32,851 nucleotides of DNA from Lachnospiraceae bacterium (GCA_016297945.1 JAEDFR010000021.1:1-32851); one strand, 5' to 3'; positions 1 to 8,566 are shown, counted from the first letter of the stretch. Program-made: numbers and translations. The notes: generated by a model not told the origin, from the sequence alone.

Positions 1-633
1 AAAAATAGAAAGTCCCTTGGTTCTTTGTGCTCCCCAGGAAGGATCAATCTGGCTCGGATGTCTGCCCCAGAGATTTTCGGTATAATTTTCAAAAAACATC
101 GAATACAGCTTTTTACCAAAACTGTTAATATAGAAATCTTCTAAAGAATTATCTTTCCTTTTAAAAATTGCGCTTTTTAAATAACTGAAACCGACAACAA
201 TCGTTGTTCCAAGTCCCATATTTTTGAACGTTTCAAACTTTAAGGAAATGGGATAATCAAAAAACTTACTGTTGAAAAAAATGCGGGACAGGCGATTTCT
301 TTTTAGCATCACACGATCTTCCTTTTCAGGATCGGGACCGCCTGTTACCACGGTTGCCGTTCTGCCCAGGGCAATATCATCCTTTGCTAACGCCCCCTGT
401 GTAGGCATCATCTTTTCCCACCATTCATTTACGGCATCCACCTTGGAAAAGAAACGATGTCCTCCCATATCCATGCGGTTGCCTTTGTACTCCACGGTAC
501 GGGAAATACCTCCAAAGGTATTACTCTCCTCAAACACAACGACTTCGTATTCGTCTGAATGATCCAATAATTCATATGCAGCGGTCAGTCCGGCCGGACC
601 TGCACCGATAATTAATACTTTCTTTTTATCCAT
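1..633 (-). CDS. FAD/NAD(P)-binding oxidoreductase, amine-oxidase/UDP-galactopyranose-mutase-like (3' end outside window)
   Basis: Minus-strand frame open from an ATG at 631-633 to the left edge, giving the first 211 residues. It opens with a Rossmann dinucleotide-binding strand (KKVLIIGAGPAGLTAAYELL, GxGxxG at about residues 10-15), then an acidic strand end (VVVFEES) and a GGISRTVEYKGNRMDMGGHR segment. That layout is typical of flavoproteins of the protoporphyrinogen oxidase/UDP-galactopyranose mutase superfamily, and the later NLWGRHPSQIDPSWGAQR stretch also fits. A purine-rich AGGAAAGG lies just upstream of the ATG. Family members often accompany polysaccharide or lipid-linked sugar genes, but the neighbours on that side are not visible. 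The substrate cannot be deduced. The C-terminal half is missing only because the window ends. Confidence 0.85.
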   Translation of the reverse strand, partial: MDKKKVLIIGAGPAGLTAAYELLDHSDEYEVVVFEESNTFGGISRTVEYKGNRMDMGGHRFFSKVDAVNEWWEKMMPTQGALAKDDIALGRTATVVTGGPDPEKEDRVMLKRNRLSRIFFNSKFFDYPISLKFETFKNMGLGTTIVVGFSYLKSAIFKRKDNSLEDFYINSFGKKLYSMFFENYTENLWGRHPSQIDPSWGAQRTKGLSIF

Positions 634-723
634 CTGATTAAAACCTTTCCTTACGGCTCAATTTCTGAAACCATCCGGCAGCATACTTTTCCTTCAGTAC
701 ATATTAAAGCACACAGTAATATG

Positions 724-732
724 ATTATAACA
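724..732 (-). promoter_or_regulatory. Extended -10 promoter for the FAD oxidoreductase gene
   Basis: On the minus strand this reads TGT followed by a perfect TATAAT, an extended -10 element about 90 bp before the ATG at 633. No convincing -35 lies 17 bp upstream, which is common for extended -10 promoters. In the rest of the 634-875 gap the plus strand has only a weak candidate for the purine genes: TTGAAA at 814-819 with TACCAT 17 bp later. I see no riboswitch or clear operator there. Confidence 0.4.
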
Positions 733-875
733 TGATTTGTAAAAGAAAACCACTCATTTCCAATCCTGTTCACTCATCCTGCCAATTCTTTTCCATTTTT
801 CACTAAAGAACACTTGAAAACCACTTCTTTATCGTATACCATGTTAATGGATGAATATTTAGGAGGAATCTATAC

Positions 876-1589
876 ATGGAAATGTTATCACTCAAAACAG
901 AGTTAACCGAAAATGCATATCCCGGACGCGGCATTGTCATCGGCAAATCAGCAGACGGTACAAAAGCAGTGACTGCATACTTTATTATGGGAAGAAGCAG
1001 CAACAGCCGTAACCGTATTTTTGTTGAAGACGGAGAAGGAATTCGTACTCAGGCATTTGATCCTTCCAAATTGGAAGATCCGAGTTTAATTATCTATGCT
1101 CCGGTCAGAGTACTCGGCAATAAAACAATTGTAACAAACGGTGACCAGACCGATACCATCTACGATGGCATGGACAGCCAGTTAACCTTTGAACAGTCCT
1201 TGAGAAGTCGCGAATTTGAACCTGACGGTCCCAATTTCACACCCAGAATTTCAGGAATTATGCATATTGAAAACGATCATTTCAACTATGCGATGTCTAT
1301 TTTAAAAAGCAACAACGGCAATCCCGACGCCTGCAACCGCTACACATTTGCATATGAAAATCCTGTTGCGGGTGAAGGTCATTTTATTCACACATATATG
1401 CACGATGGAAATCCCCTTCCCAGCTTTGAAGGCGAGCCCAAGCTTGTGTCTATTCCGGATGACATTAACGCTTTCACAGAGCTTCTCTGGAACAGCTTAA
1501 ATGAAGATAATAAAGTTTCTTTATTTGTCCGTTATATTGATATTGCTTCCGGAACATACGAAACAAAGATCGTAAATAAAAATGTATAA
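876..1589 (+). CDS. purO: IMP cyclohydrolase, archaeal PurO type
   Basis: 237 residues, with AGGAGGAA well placed before the ATG. The sequence (YPGRGIVIGK near the N-terminus, then YFIMGRSSNSRNRIF, and a central FTPRISGIM) resembles the PurO-type IMP cyclohydrolase family (PF07826), which closes the FAICAR ring to IMP in the last step of de novo purine synthesis. It bears no resemblance to the MGS-like cyclohydrolase domain of ordinary PurH. The next gene, 36 bp downstream on the same strand, is a stand-alone AICAR formyltransferase, so the two together replace bifunctional PurH. Length is in the family range (about 200-240). The family call is by recognition; the pairing strongly supports it. 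Confidence 0.87.
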   Translation: MEMLSLKTELTENAYPGRGIVIGKSADGTKAVTAYFIMGRSSNSRNRIFVEDGEGIRTQAFDPSKLEDPSLIIYAPVRVLGNKTIVTNGDQTDTIYDGMDSQLTFEQSLRSREFEPDGPNFTPRISGIMHIENDHFNYAMSILKSNNGNPDACNRYTFAYENPVAGEGHFIHTYMHDGNPLPSFEGEPKLVSIPDDINAFTELLWNSLNEDNKVSLFVRYIDIASGTYETKIVNKNV

Positions 1590-1625
1590 GTTATTTATAG
1601 CATATCCAACAAAGGAGTTTTTATC

Positions 1626-2804
1626 ATGAATGAAATTCAATTAAAGTACGGTTGTAACCCCAACCAGAAACCTTCCCGTATCTATATGGAAGACGGCAGT
1701 GATTTACCCGTTACCGTATTAAACGGCAAACCCGGCTACATCAACTTTCTCGATGCCTTTAACGGCTGGCAGTTGGTAAAAGAATTAAAAGAAGCAACCG
1801 GCCTTCCCGCTGCTACTTCTTTCAAACACGTTTCACCCGCAGGCGCAGCAGTCGGCCTTCCCCTTTCCGATACTCTTGCAAAAATTTACTGGGTAGATGA
1901 TCTTGGCGAATTATCTCCGTTAGCATGTGCTTATGCAAGAGCACGTGGTGCTGACAGAATGTCATCATTTGGTGACTTTATTGCACTATCCGATGTCTGT
2001 GATGTTGATACCGCAAGACTGATTAAGCGTGAAGTATCTGACGGTGTGATTGCTCCCGGATATACCGATGAAGCTTTAGAACTTTTGAAAGCAAAGAAAA
2101 AAGGCAATTACAACATCATCCAGATTGATCCTTCTTATACTCCTGCTGCCATTGAGCGCAAACAGGTATATGGCATTACATTCGAACAGGGACGCAATGA
2201 ATTGGATGTAAACGGAGACTTGTTATCCAATATTGTAACCGAAAACAAAGACCTGCCCGAATCAGCACTCATTGATATGAAGATTGCATTAATCACCTTA
2301 AAATATACCCAGTCAAACAGTGTCTGCTATGTAAAAGACGGACAGGCAATCGGTATTGGTGCCGGTCAGCAGTCCCGTATTCACTGTACCAGACTCGCCG
2401 GTCAGAAAGCAGACAACTGGTTCTTACGTCAGTCTCCTCAGGTCATGGGCTTACAATTCCTTGATACCTTAGGTCGCGCAGACAGAGATAATACCATCGA
2501 TGTTTATATGGGCGATGAATATATGGATGTCTTAGCTGATGGTGAATGGGAAAAGAGATTCAAAGTAAAACCTGCAGTATTCACAGCAGAAGAGAAAAAA
2601 GCGTGGCTTTCACAAAACCAGAATGTAACCTGCGGTTCCGATGCATTCTTCCCCTTCTCAGATAATATCGAAAGAGCCCACAAGAGTGGCGTAAAATATA
2701 TCGCACAGCCCGGCGGCTCTGTCAGAGATGATCTTGTGATCGAATGTGCAAACAAATATGATATGGTAATGGCATTTACCGGTATTCGTTTGTTCCATCA
2801 CTAA
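1626..2804 (+). CDS. purH: AICAR formyltransferase, stand-alone PurH C-terminal-type domain
   Basis: 392 residues; AAAGGAG lies 7-8 bp before the ATG. This is the AICARFT half of PurH (PF01808), converting AICAR plus 10-formyl-THF to FAICAR. The catalytic Lys-His pair is visible in SFKHVSPAGAAVG (K67, H68), with the later signature segments GIGAGQQSRIHC and DAFFPFSDNIERA. Bifunctional PurH runs to about 510-530 residues; here the roughly 150-residue N-terminal cyclohydrolase domain is absent, and the preceding purO gene supplies that reaction. It forms a two-gene unit with purO and ends at a shared hairpin terminator. Confidence 0.92.
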   Translation: MNEIQLKYGCNPNQKPSRIYMEDGSDLPVTVLNGKPGYINFLDAFNGWQLVKELKEATGLPAATSFKHVSPAGAAVGLPLSDTLAKIYWVDDLGELSPLACAYARARGADRMSSFGDFIALSDVCDVDTARLIKREVSDGVIAPGYTDEALELLKAKKKGNYNIIQIDPSYTPAAIERKQVYGITFEQGRNELDVNGDLLSNIVTENKDLPESALIDMKIALITLKYTQSNSVCYVKDGQAIGIGAGQQSRIHCTRLAGQKADNWFLRQSPQVMGLQFLDTLGRADRDNTIDVYMGDEYMDVLADGEWEKRFKVKPAVFTAEEKKAWLSQNQNVTCGSDAFFPFSDNIERAHKSGVKYIAQPGGSVRDDLVIECANKYDMVMAFTGIRLFHH

Positions 2805-2855
2805 TTTAATACATATGATTTCTATATCATTTTGATTTGATTTAATGAATTAAAA

Positions 2856-2896
2856 AATAAAACAGCAATCGTCATTAAGACCATTGCTGTTTTATT
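2856..2896. terminator. Bidirectional terminator between purH and the HD hydrolase gene
   Basis: Inverted repeat AATAAAACAGCAAT (2856-2869) and ATTGCTGTTTTATT (2883-2896) with a 13-base loop. A/T runs on both sides make it usable in both directions. It sits between two convergent genes and touches the stop codon of the minus-strand gene. Confidence 0.85.
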
Positions 2897-3694
2897 TTAT
2901 TCATCCCAGATATGCTTTTTCATATAAGCAAACCATTCACTGGTTTGCCTGTTATCTGATTTAAAATTCAGTAATTTATCCAAATACCCCTGTTCTTTTA
3001 CAATTTGTTTACTGATAGGATAAACCAGTTCAAAAGTCAGACTGATATGTCCAACCAGATGGTCAACTACCGTTTCCTTATAAGCTCTTAAAACGGCATG
3101 CCGTTTGCAAAAAGCCTCTTTTACTTTTTCACTGACCAATGCCTGCTTCAGATTTTCTGTCGACACATTATAGATATCTTCCATGGGTGTTTCATAATTC
3201 ACTCTTAAGATATCAATCTTATCTGCATCACGTAAAATATGGCAAAACATCTGCTCTTTCTCTGATAGTCCCTCTTCAATCCGATATGCACTGTGATTTC
3301 GGATTGCAGTTTCCGTATATTTCTTTATAGTTATATAAACTTCGTATGCCTTTTCATCTTCGATTGCCGGTTTCTTCACATACTCTTCAAATAATCCATC
3401 CTCAAACAACAAATCTGCACCAAACTGTGCATGATCAATCGATTTATTATCCGCAAAAGTCCCATATCGTCGTACTTGTTCAAATCTTCCGATATCATGC
3501 AGCATTCCGGTTAACCATGCCAACGCACAGTCATCCTCTGATAACAGATTACCTTTTGCAATCCTCTCACAAAGATTGGCAACACGAAAAGTATGATCAT
3601 ATTTTAGTTTGATCTTCGGATCTGATAAATCATAATCTGAGGTGTATTCTATAAAACGATTTATTATGTTCTCACGATTGATGAATTCTGTCAT
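2897..3694 (-). CDS. HD-domain phosphohydrolase
   Basis: About 265 residues of cytosolic protein with the HD metal-dependent phosphohydrolase signature: an N-terminal KYDHTFRVANLCERIA helix carrying the first histidine, then WLTGMLHDIGRFEQVRRYGT with the HD pair, and a later HILRDADKIDILR with the distal aspartates. The family removes phosphates from nucleotides or signalling molecules; the substrate cannot be told from sequence. The start is uncertain. The frame extends five codons further to a GTG at 3707-3709, where an AGAAAGG sits rather far (about 14 bp) upstream, while the ATG at 3692-3694 has no good Shine-Dalgarno but begins the more natural MTEFINRE. The gene follows the broken response regulator by about 60 bp with no terminator between them, so they may be co-transcribed. 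Confidence 0.85.
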   Translation of the reverse strand: MTEFINRENIINRFIEYTSDYDLSDPKIKLKYDHTFRVANLCERIAKGNLLSEDDCALAWLTGMLHDIGRFEQVRRYGTFADNKSIDHAQFGADLLFEDGLFEEYVKKPAIEDEKAYEVYITIKKYTETAIRNHSAYRIEEGLSEKEQMFCHILRDADKIDILRVNYETPMEDIYNVSTENLKQALVSEKVKEAFCKRHAVLRAYKETVVDHLVGHISLTFELVYPISKQIVKEQGYLDKLLNFKSDNRQTSEWFAYMKKHIWDE

Positions 3695-3753
3695 AATAAA
3701 ACCAGCCACTCTGTTTTCTGAGACCTTTCTTCTGCATCTTTTTTTTAATTAGC

Positions 3754-4470
3754 TCACTCTCTTCTTTCCAGATAATCCAGAAACTGCTCTTTTGCATCTT
3801 TAAAACGTTTACGGCTCACCGCCACTTTCGTTCCATCTGCCATAAGAACGTCTTTCATGGAAAAACGTCTGACATAACAGGGATTAATGGCAAAGCTTTG
3901 ATGTACACGGATAAAAATATCATCTGTCTGCTCCAGAAAATCATCCATTTTCATCCAGACACGTTTTTGTCCGTCTATACAATATATCAATAGCTCATGC
4001 TTATTGCTTTCAACATAAATAATATCAGACGGAATTAAATTCACCACTTCTCCGGATATATGCAGAACAATCCTTTTATCTTTTTCCGCATCGATTTCCT
4101 GCATGGTTTTTTCCAACGCGAATTTTAACTTTTCGACTTGAATGGGCTTTACCAGAAAGTAACTGGGTTTCGTCATAAAAATGTCGACTGCATATTCAAT
4201 ATATCCGGTCAAAAAAATAATCTTAATCCGCGGATACGTCTGCTGGAGACGTATCGTCACGTCAATTCCGTTCTGCTTGGCTCCGTCCCATTTTATATCC
4301 ATAATCACAATATCGGGAACCTTTTTTATTCCTTCTTCCAGTTCGGATAAATACTGTTCTATCGAATTGCTACATTCGATTTCAAATACATTTTAATACT
4401 CATGTAGTATCATCTCTTTTAGTTTCTCGCAAACATGTTGTTCATCATCACAAATAGCAAGTCTGTACAT
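3754..4470 (-). pseudogene. LytTR-family response regulator interrupted by an in-frame stop codon
   Basis: Reading from ATG 4468-4470, with GGGAGAT at proper distance, the frame gives MYRLAICDDEQHVCEKL..., a response-regulator receiver start with the acidic pair at D8/D9. Codon 26 (4393-4395) is TAA. The same frame then continues without any shift through the rest of the receiver (phospho-acceptor D58 in IVIMDIK, a TGY segment, and the VKP lysine) into a complete LytTR DNA-binding domain (SDIIYVESNKHELLIY ... RVHQSFAINPCYVRRF) ending at 3754. The intact product would be about 238 residues, normal for an AgrA/LytR-type regulator. One base change separates TAA from a sense codon such as TTA. 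Restart at the GTG of residue 55 would lack the N-terminal half of the receiver. The start lies 5 bp after the stop of the upstream membrane-protein gene. No histidine kinase gene is adjacent. Confidence 0.8.
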
Positions 4471-4475
4471 GTTGT

Positions 4476-5690
4476 TTATCTCCCGTCATTCTCTTTATTC
4501 TTCTGATAAGTAAATGTCTGATATGTCATGAATAACAAAATTCCCAACATGGCAATCGCCAAAACCGGATAAGGAATAATAATTCGCCCCGGCTGATTAT
4601 AATTGTAATAATAACTGTAAGTCAGAAATGTAATCAAAACATGCACCACAGGCACCCAGAAAAGGCGAATACACAGTATACCAATCAGAACACCGATAAT
4701 CTCGATAAAATATCCATATCTTTCATGCATCTGCGGCAAAAAATAAAGTGCCAGTGCACCTTGTGTATAAAAAATGAAAAGTAACAGCTCCGATGTCAGT
4801 CTGGTATGCATCAATTTATGAACAACAGCCATCATAAACAACAACATCACACCAAGAGCGAACAGCTTACCTCCGGTACTATACCAGTCAGGCAGATACA
4901 ATTCTCCGATAATATAATAGATATTGGGATATTTCATGGAAAGTCGATTGGTATCCACTCCGGTTTGTGCAAAATAGATTCCCAACAGTTCTCCAATCGG
5001 CCTGCCGAGAATCCATGCGGGAATAATGCTCAAAACATAAATCCCCGGAATCCAGAGTAAATCAACGGATTTAATCTTTTTATAAAGCCATAATAAAATA
5101 ATAACCGGTGCCCAAAATAAGGACTGTAATTTAAATGCAAATGCAATGCCATAGAAAATCATGGCAATTCGTGATTTATCTTTTAATAAGAAAAGGACTG
5201 TCATCAATAAAAAGGATGTATAGATGGAATCACATTGTCCCCACATGGCACTGTTGCTGATAACGGTTGGTGTTAAAAAAACGACACTACAGCCGATTGC
5301 AGCCAGAGTTTCGCTTTTTTTTGCTTCATACAGAATCAGCCCCGCAGCAACCGCAACAACAACATCAAAACAAACGGAAATCAGCTTCATGGCAATCATA
5401 CTGTAATCACCAAATTTTGCTGCAATCAACAAAAGATACATATATGAAGGCGCATAATCATAAAAATCCTCAGCCAAAGATGCTGCGCCCTTTGCGGCAA
5501 TTTCATCCATCCATGGTTCAAACCAGATGGTCCAGTCCCTGCTGACAAACCAAATAAAATGTTTTCTGATTAACATTCCAAACAGAAATGCCATCACCAG
5601 CATGATGATATTGATAATTCTTTTTTTATCTCCAAAAAAACGCAAGGGTCCGTTCGAAAAAAGCGGAGCCTCTTCGGTCATTTTTTCCAT
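4476..5690 (-). CDS. Polytopic membrane glycosyltransferase-like protein (GT-C fold, GT39/GT87-like)
   Basis: 404 residues from the ATG at 5688-5690, chosen because GGAGGAG lies 6-7 bp upstream; the frame extends eight codons further but has no site there. About ten hydrophobic segments follow a short charged N-terminus. The first outside loop carries RDWTIWFEPWMDEI with acidic residues, where GT-C enzymes place their catalytic Asp. Further family-like landmarks are DYAPSYMYLL, SAMWGQCDSIY, FAFKLQSLFWAP and the late PQMHERYGY. These resemble lipid-linked-sugar-dependent mannosyltransferase-type proteins of Firmicutes, which glycosylate lipids, polymers or proteins outside the membrane. Donor and acceptor are unknown. 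The response-regulator start follows 5 bp after the stop, so the two are probably co-transcribed. Confidence 0.72.
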   Translation of the reverse strand: MEKMTEEAPLFSNGPLRFFGDKKRIINIIMLVMAFLFGMLIRKHFIWFVSRDWTIWFEPWMDEIAAKGAASLAEDFYDYAPSYMYLLLIAAKFGDYSMIAMKLISVCFDVVVAVAAGLILYEAKKSETLAAIGCSVVFLTPTVISNSAMWGQCDSIYTSFLLMTVLFLLKDKSRIAMIFYGIAFAFKLQSLFWAPVIILLWLYKKIKSVDLLWIPGIYVLSIIPAWILGRPIGELLGIYFAQTGVDTNRLSMKYPNIYYIIGELYLPDWYSTGGKLFALGVMLLFMMAVVHKLMHTRLTSELLLFIFYTQGALALYFLPQMHERYGYFIEIIGVLIGILCIRLFWVPVVHVLITFLTYSYYYNYNQPGRIIIPYPVLAIAMLGILLFMTYQTFTYQKNKENDGR

Positions 5691-5731
5691 GGAAATCTCC
5701 TCCAAAAGATACATAACATTACACTTTTTCT

Positions 5732-5760
5732 ATCTTATCATGTTTGTTTTTTTAATGCAA
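5732..5760 (-). promoter_or_regulatory. Weak promoter candidate for the glycosyltransferase-like gene
   Basis: On the minus strand TTGCAT (5755-5760) and TAAGAT (5732-5737) are 17 bp apart, with TGA directly before the -10 (extended -10 form), about 42 bp upstream of the ATG. Both hexamers are only partial matches. No clear hairpin terminator for sigG is visible in 5691-5820, so read-through from sigG is possible. Confidence 0.3.
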
Positions 5761-5820
5761 TCATCCTATGTTTCATTTCAGCCTACATAAATCGACACTG
5801 TGTTTTTTATTTACACCCTA

Positions 5821-6597
5821 TTAATCCAGATAACTTCTCATAGTTTTTAGAGCATTTTTTTCCAGTCTGGAAACCTGCGCCTGCGAAATACCAATCATAT
5901 CGGATACTTCCATTTGTGTTTTCCCATCAAAAAAACGGAGTTCAATAATTTCCCTTTCCCTGTCATTCAGTTTTTTCATAGCTTCTCCGATGGCAATGTT
6001 TTCCACCCAGATTTCTTCCTTATTCTTTTTATCAGAGACCTGATCCATAACATACAACGTATCTCCGCCATCCGTATAGATTGGTTCATATAGGCTCATG
6101 GGACTTTGAATGGCATCCAATGCATACACAATATCTTCTTTGGCAATCCCTATCTCCGATGCAATTTCCTCTATGGTTGGCTCTTTTAAACTCTTTTTTG
6201 TCATATTCTCTTTGGCATATATGGCTTTGTAGGCAGTATCCTTCAGACTTCTGGATACCCGGATGGAACTGTTGTCACGCAAAAACCGCCGGACTTCACC
6301 GATAATCATGGGAACAGCGTAGGTGCTGAATTTTACTCCCAGCTCGGCATTAAAATTATCAATAGCCTTAATCAGCCCCACACAGCCAATCTGAAATAAA
6401 TCATCTGCATTCTCATTTGCAGACGAAAAACGCTTAATCACACTTAACACGAGGCGGAGATTTCCTTCAATATAAGCTTCTCTGGCCTGTAAATCCCCCT
6501 GGTTTATCTTTGCGAAAAGCACCTCTTTTTCTTCGCTTGACAAAAGTGGCAGTTTCGCTGTATTCACTCCGCAGATTTCAACCTTACCCTGTGACAT
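5821..6597 (-). CDS. sigG: Sporulation sigma factor SigG (late forespore)
   Basis: 258 residues from the ATG at 6595-6597, which has GGGAGG seven bases upstream; the frame upstream has a TTG that would overlap that site. The N-terminus reads KVEICGVNTAKLPLLS, the hallmark of SigG. Region 2 (NLRLVLSVIKRF, DDLFQIGCVGLIKAIDNF, FSTYAVPMIIGEVRRFLRD) and region 4 (LNDREREIIELRFFDGKTQMEVSDMIGISQAQVSRLEK, shown in part as the helix-turn-helix) are complete. Length matches B. subtilis SigG (260). It directs late forespore transcription after engulfment. In Bacillus it follows sigE directly; here a phospholipase-like and an SseB-like gene lie between. Its leader contains two hairpins (separate entry). 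Confidence 0.95.
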   Translation of the reverse strand: MSQGKVEICGVNTAKLPLLSSEEKEVLFAKINQGDLQAREAYIEGNLRLVLSVIKRFSSANENADDLFQIGCVGLIKAIDNFNAELGVKFSTYAVPMIIGEVRRFLRDNSSIRVSRSLKDTAYKAIYAKENMTKKSLKEPTIEEIASEIGIAKEDIVYALDAIQSPMSLYEPIYTDGGDTLYVMDQVSDKKNKEEIWVENIAIGEAMKKLNDREREIIELRFFDGKTQMEVSDMIGISQAQVSRLEKNALKTMRSYLD

Positions 6598-6609
6598 AAA
6601 AAATCCTCC

Positions 6610-6662
6610 CAATAGATGTCTCTATTGAAAGGATTGACTTTTTTCAGAAAATTATTCTCTGA
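6610..6662 (-). promoter_or_regulatory. Two hairpins in the sigG leader, one abutting the Shine-Dalgarno
   Basis: On the minus strand CAATAGA-GACA-TCTATTG (6610-6627) is a perfect 7-bp stem with a 4-base loop whose 3' arm runs directly into the GGGAGG of sigG. A second hairpin, TCAGAGAA-TAA-TTTTCTGA (6644-6662), 8 bp with one G-U pair, lies just upstream and is followed by A residues rather than a U run, so it is not a terminator. The position suggests tuning of sigG translation. I do not see a convincing SigF or SigG promoter in 6628-6697. Confidence 0.5.
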
Positions 6663-6697
6663 TTGAACATCCAGGGTTATTCTTTTGATACCAAACT

Positions 6698-7507
6698 TTA
6701 ACCTTGCACTTTTTTCAAAATATTATCCAGTGTCTTAGGCATCAGACGAAATCCCATGGATGCCGGATTTAATACAGCTCCCTGACATTTACCGACAAGC
6801 ATCTTCTGGATTTGTTCAACCGGAATAATCGTTGCCTGCATGTTGTTTTGGACATTGAATTTATTGAATTCCACAACATCACCGAAAATCGGAAGGAAAA
6901 ATTCGCCTTCTTTATTGGCCAGATACGGAATATCAAAGGTTCCATCCTGTAATTTTCCATCCCAGTCTTTTGGCATTTCCACGGTCATCCGGACAGGAAG
7001 AAGATATTTTGCCCTCGCAATATTTACAGTCATTTCTTCCTCTAATTCAATCAGCACCTTTTTTTCTTCCATAGGAATATCGCGTGTAAATTCCTGCAGG
7101 AAATACAGAATTGAAATTTCCAAAGACGGATTCAATAGCGGTTGTTGATTTTCCGGCAGCTTGGAAAAATCCGGCTTGGGAATCACATTTTCCATTTTCA
7201 CCGCATATTCCCCTTCATCATTTACAACAACAATCTGGGAAACACCGTAAGAATATAAATCAATAAAGAACTGTTTCATGCTCTTTTGCTCAACTTTGAT
7301 ACCAAGCATGGCATATTTATCCGTACGGTATTCTTTTTCCTTTTCTTTGAATTTCTCTTCGCTGGTAAACGCATAAATCTGATCTTCTCCACCCTCTTTG
7401 TCCCATACGACAAAAGGATGTTTGGTAACTCGCGAGCCAAGTACCAAAAACGAATCTCTCTTTACCAGATCCATCATCACTGCTTTATCTTTTTCTGTAA
7501 TTGCCAT
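6698..7507 (-). CDS. SseB-family protein
   Basis: 269 residues, soluble, with AGGAGA well placed before the ATG. The sequence fits the SseB N-terminal domain family (PF07179): a central VVVNDEGEYAVKMENVIPKPDF, and later KYLLPVRM, a GEFFLPIFGDVVEFNKF strand-turn-strand, and PVEQIQKMLVGKCQGAVLNPAS near the C-terminus. Two related halves are plausible. The family is widespread and poorly characterised; enhanced serine sensitivity is its historical name and no enzymatic activity is established. It has its own promoter candidate (7564-7572) and is followed by sigG about 100 bp later, so it may also be read through from the spoIIG region. The family call is moderately sure, the function unknown. 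Confidence 0.68.
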   Translation of the reverse strand: MAITEKDKAVMMDLVKRDSFLVLGSRVTKHPFVVWDKEGGEDQIYAFTSEEKFKEKEKEYRTDKYAMLGIKVEQKSMKQFFIDLYSYGVSQIVVVNDEGEYAVKMENVIPKPDFSKLPENQQPLLNPSLEISILYFLQEFTRDIPMEEKKVLIELEEEMTVNIARAKYLLPVRMTVEMPKDWDGKLQDGTFDIPYLANKEGEFFLPIFGDVVEFNKFNVQNNMQATIIPVEQIQKMLVGKCQGAVLNPASMGFRLMPKTLDNILKKVQG

Positions 7508-7563
7508 TTTTCATTCTCCTGTATCTTTAATCAACATGTAAAAGAAATTTCATGTTCCAAAAC

Positions 7564-7572
7564 AGTATAACA
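7564..7572 (-). promoter_or_regulatory. Extended -10 promoter for the SseB-like gene
   Basis: Minus-strand TGT followed by TATACT (5/6 match) forms an extended -10 about 57 bp upstream of the ATG at 7507. A clear -35 is lacking (AAGACA lies about 19 bp upstream). It suggests transcription of this gene independently of sigE. Confidence 0.45.
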
Positions 7573-7601
7573 TATCTTCAAGTAGAATGTCTTTAAAAAT
7601 T

Positions 7602-8480
7602 TCATGAAACATCTTCCCCCGTATGATAAGAACGGTTTCCGATGCAATCAAACAACTTTTGTCTGTCAGTCTTTTCCTGTAATACATCTTCCAAAATCTT
7701 CATGCATGCCTTATAATCCTGCAATCCCTGCTTAAATCGTTCCCTAAACATCAGATAATCCGTTTTTGTCACATCATACGTATTGTCATTTACAAACAAT
7801 GCCGAGGAAAAAGAAAATCCCAACAATCTTTTTTCAATCGGACCATACAGCCTCTCCCGGATTCCTGAATCATCTTTAATCAAAAATGTGATGAGATGAT
7901 AGCAAAAAAAGTTAATGGAAATCTGTAGATGACTAATCGGATGCCGTTCTTTATAGGTTAAGTTCAAGGCTTTTTTAAGCAGTTTTTTAATGGTCACCTG
8001 CTCTGTCCGATTCAGATGTGTAAGCCGTGGCGCACTGATTTTGTCAACATCCCGTGACAGAAATTCCCGGGCGATATAGACATCCATCGCACCTTCGTAT
8101 CGGAAATGTGCCGCCAGATTTTTTTTGTTTTCATTGCCAGTCACTTCATAGACCAGAGGATGCGCATTACAATCTAACATGTAATGTCCGACAAAGCCGA
8201 TATAATAACTGAGAGCAATCTCCCTTTGTTTTCCGGCAAATGAATTTGTACATAAAAACAGATTTTTCAAAAACAGTCCGGTATTTTCCTCATGTAACAT
8301 GGTACCGATACTTGTTCCCGGTCTGAGCAAATCAAAAAAATCATAAAAAAACACATCCGGACCGGCCAACCCCACGCAATACGCATGGGGTTGACTTTTA
8401 ATCCTATTTTTCACGTTTCCGTCTTTCAAGTCTCTATAATTTAAAATCCCACACGTGTAGTGTGTAATATATGCCGGCAT
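7602..8480 (-). CDS. Zinc-dependent phospholipase C-like protein
   Basis: 292 residues with AAGGAGGAAGT before the ATG. The layout matches the zinc-dependent phospholipase C fold (PF00882): MPAYITHYTCGIL with early histidines, GPDVFFYDFF, HEENTGLFL, and SYYIGFVGHYMLDCNAHPLVY with the HxxxD/HP metal-ligand cluster. No signal peptide is visible, unlike secreted clostridial alpha-toxin, so it is probably cytosolic or membrane-associated, and its substrate is unknown. It follows sigE by 86 bp on the same strand. A link to sporulation is suggested only by position. The family assignment is fairly sure; activity is inferred. Confidence 0.78.
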   Translation of the reverse strand: MPAYITHYTCGILNYRDLKDGNVKNRIKSQPHAYCVGLAGPDVFFYDFFDLLRPGTSIGTMLHEENTGLFLKNLFLCTNSFAGKQREIALSYYIGFVGHYMLDCNAHPLVYEVTGNENKKNLAAHFRYEGAMDVYIAREFLSRDVDKISAPRLTHLNRTEQVTIKKLLKKALNLTYKERHPISHLQISINFFCYHLITFLIKDDSGIRERLYGPIEKRLLGFSFSSALFVNDNTYDVTKTDYLMFRERFKQGLQDYKACMKILEDVLQEKTDRQKLFDCIGNRSYHTGEDVS

Positions 8481-8566
8481 ACTTCCTCCTTATTTGCACT
8501 CCAATCCATGATACCGCCTTCTCCCTGATAGGACAAACAATCACGAAAAATCTGCGTTCTTCCACA

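Noticed and set aside
634..875. Purine riboswitch upstream of the purine pair
   Set aside because: No purine aptamer core (the conserved loop words and three-way junction) can be found in this gap on the plus strand.
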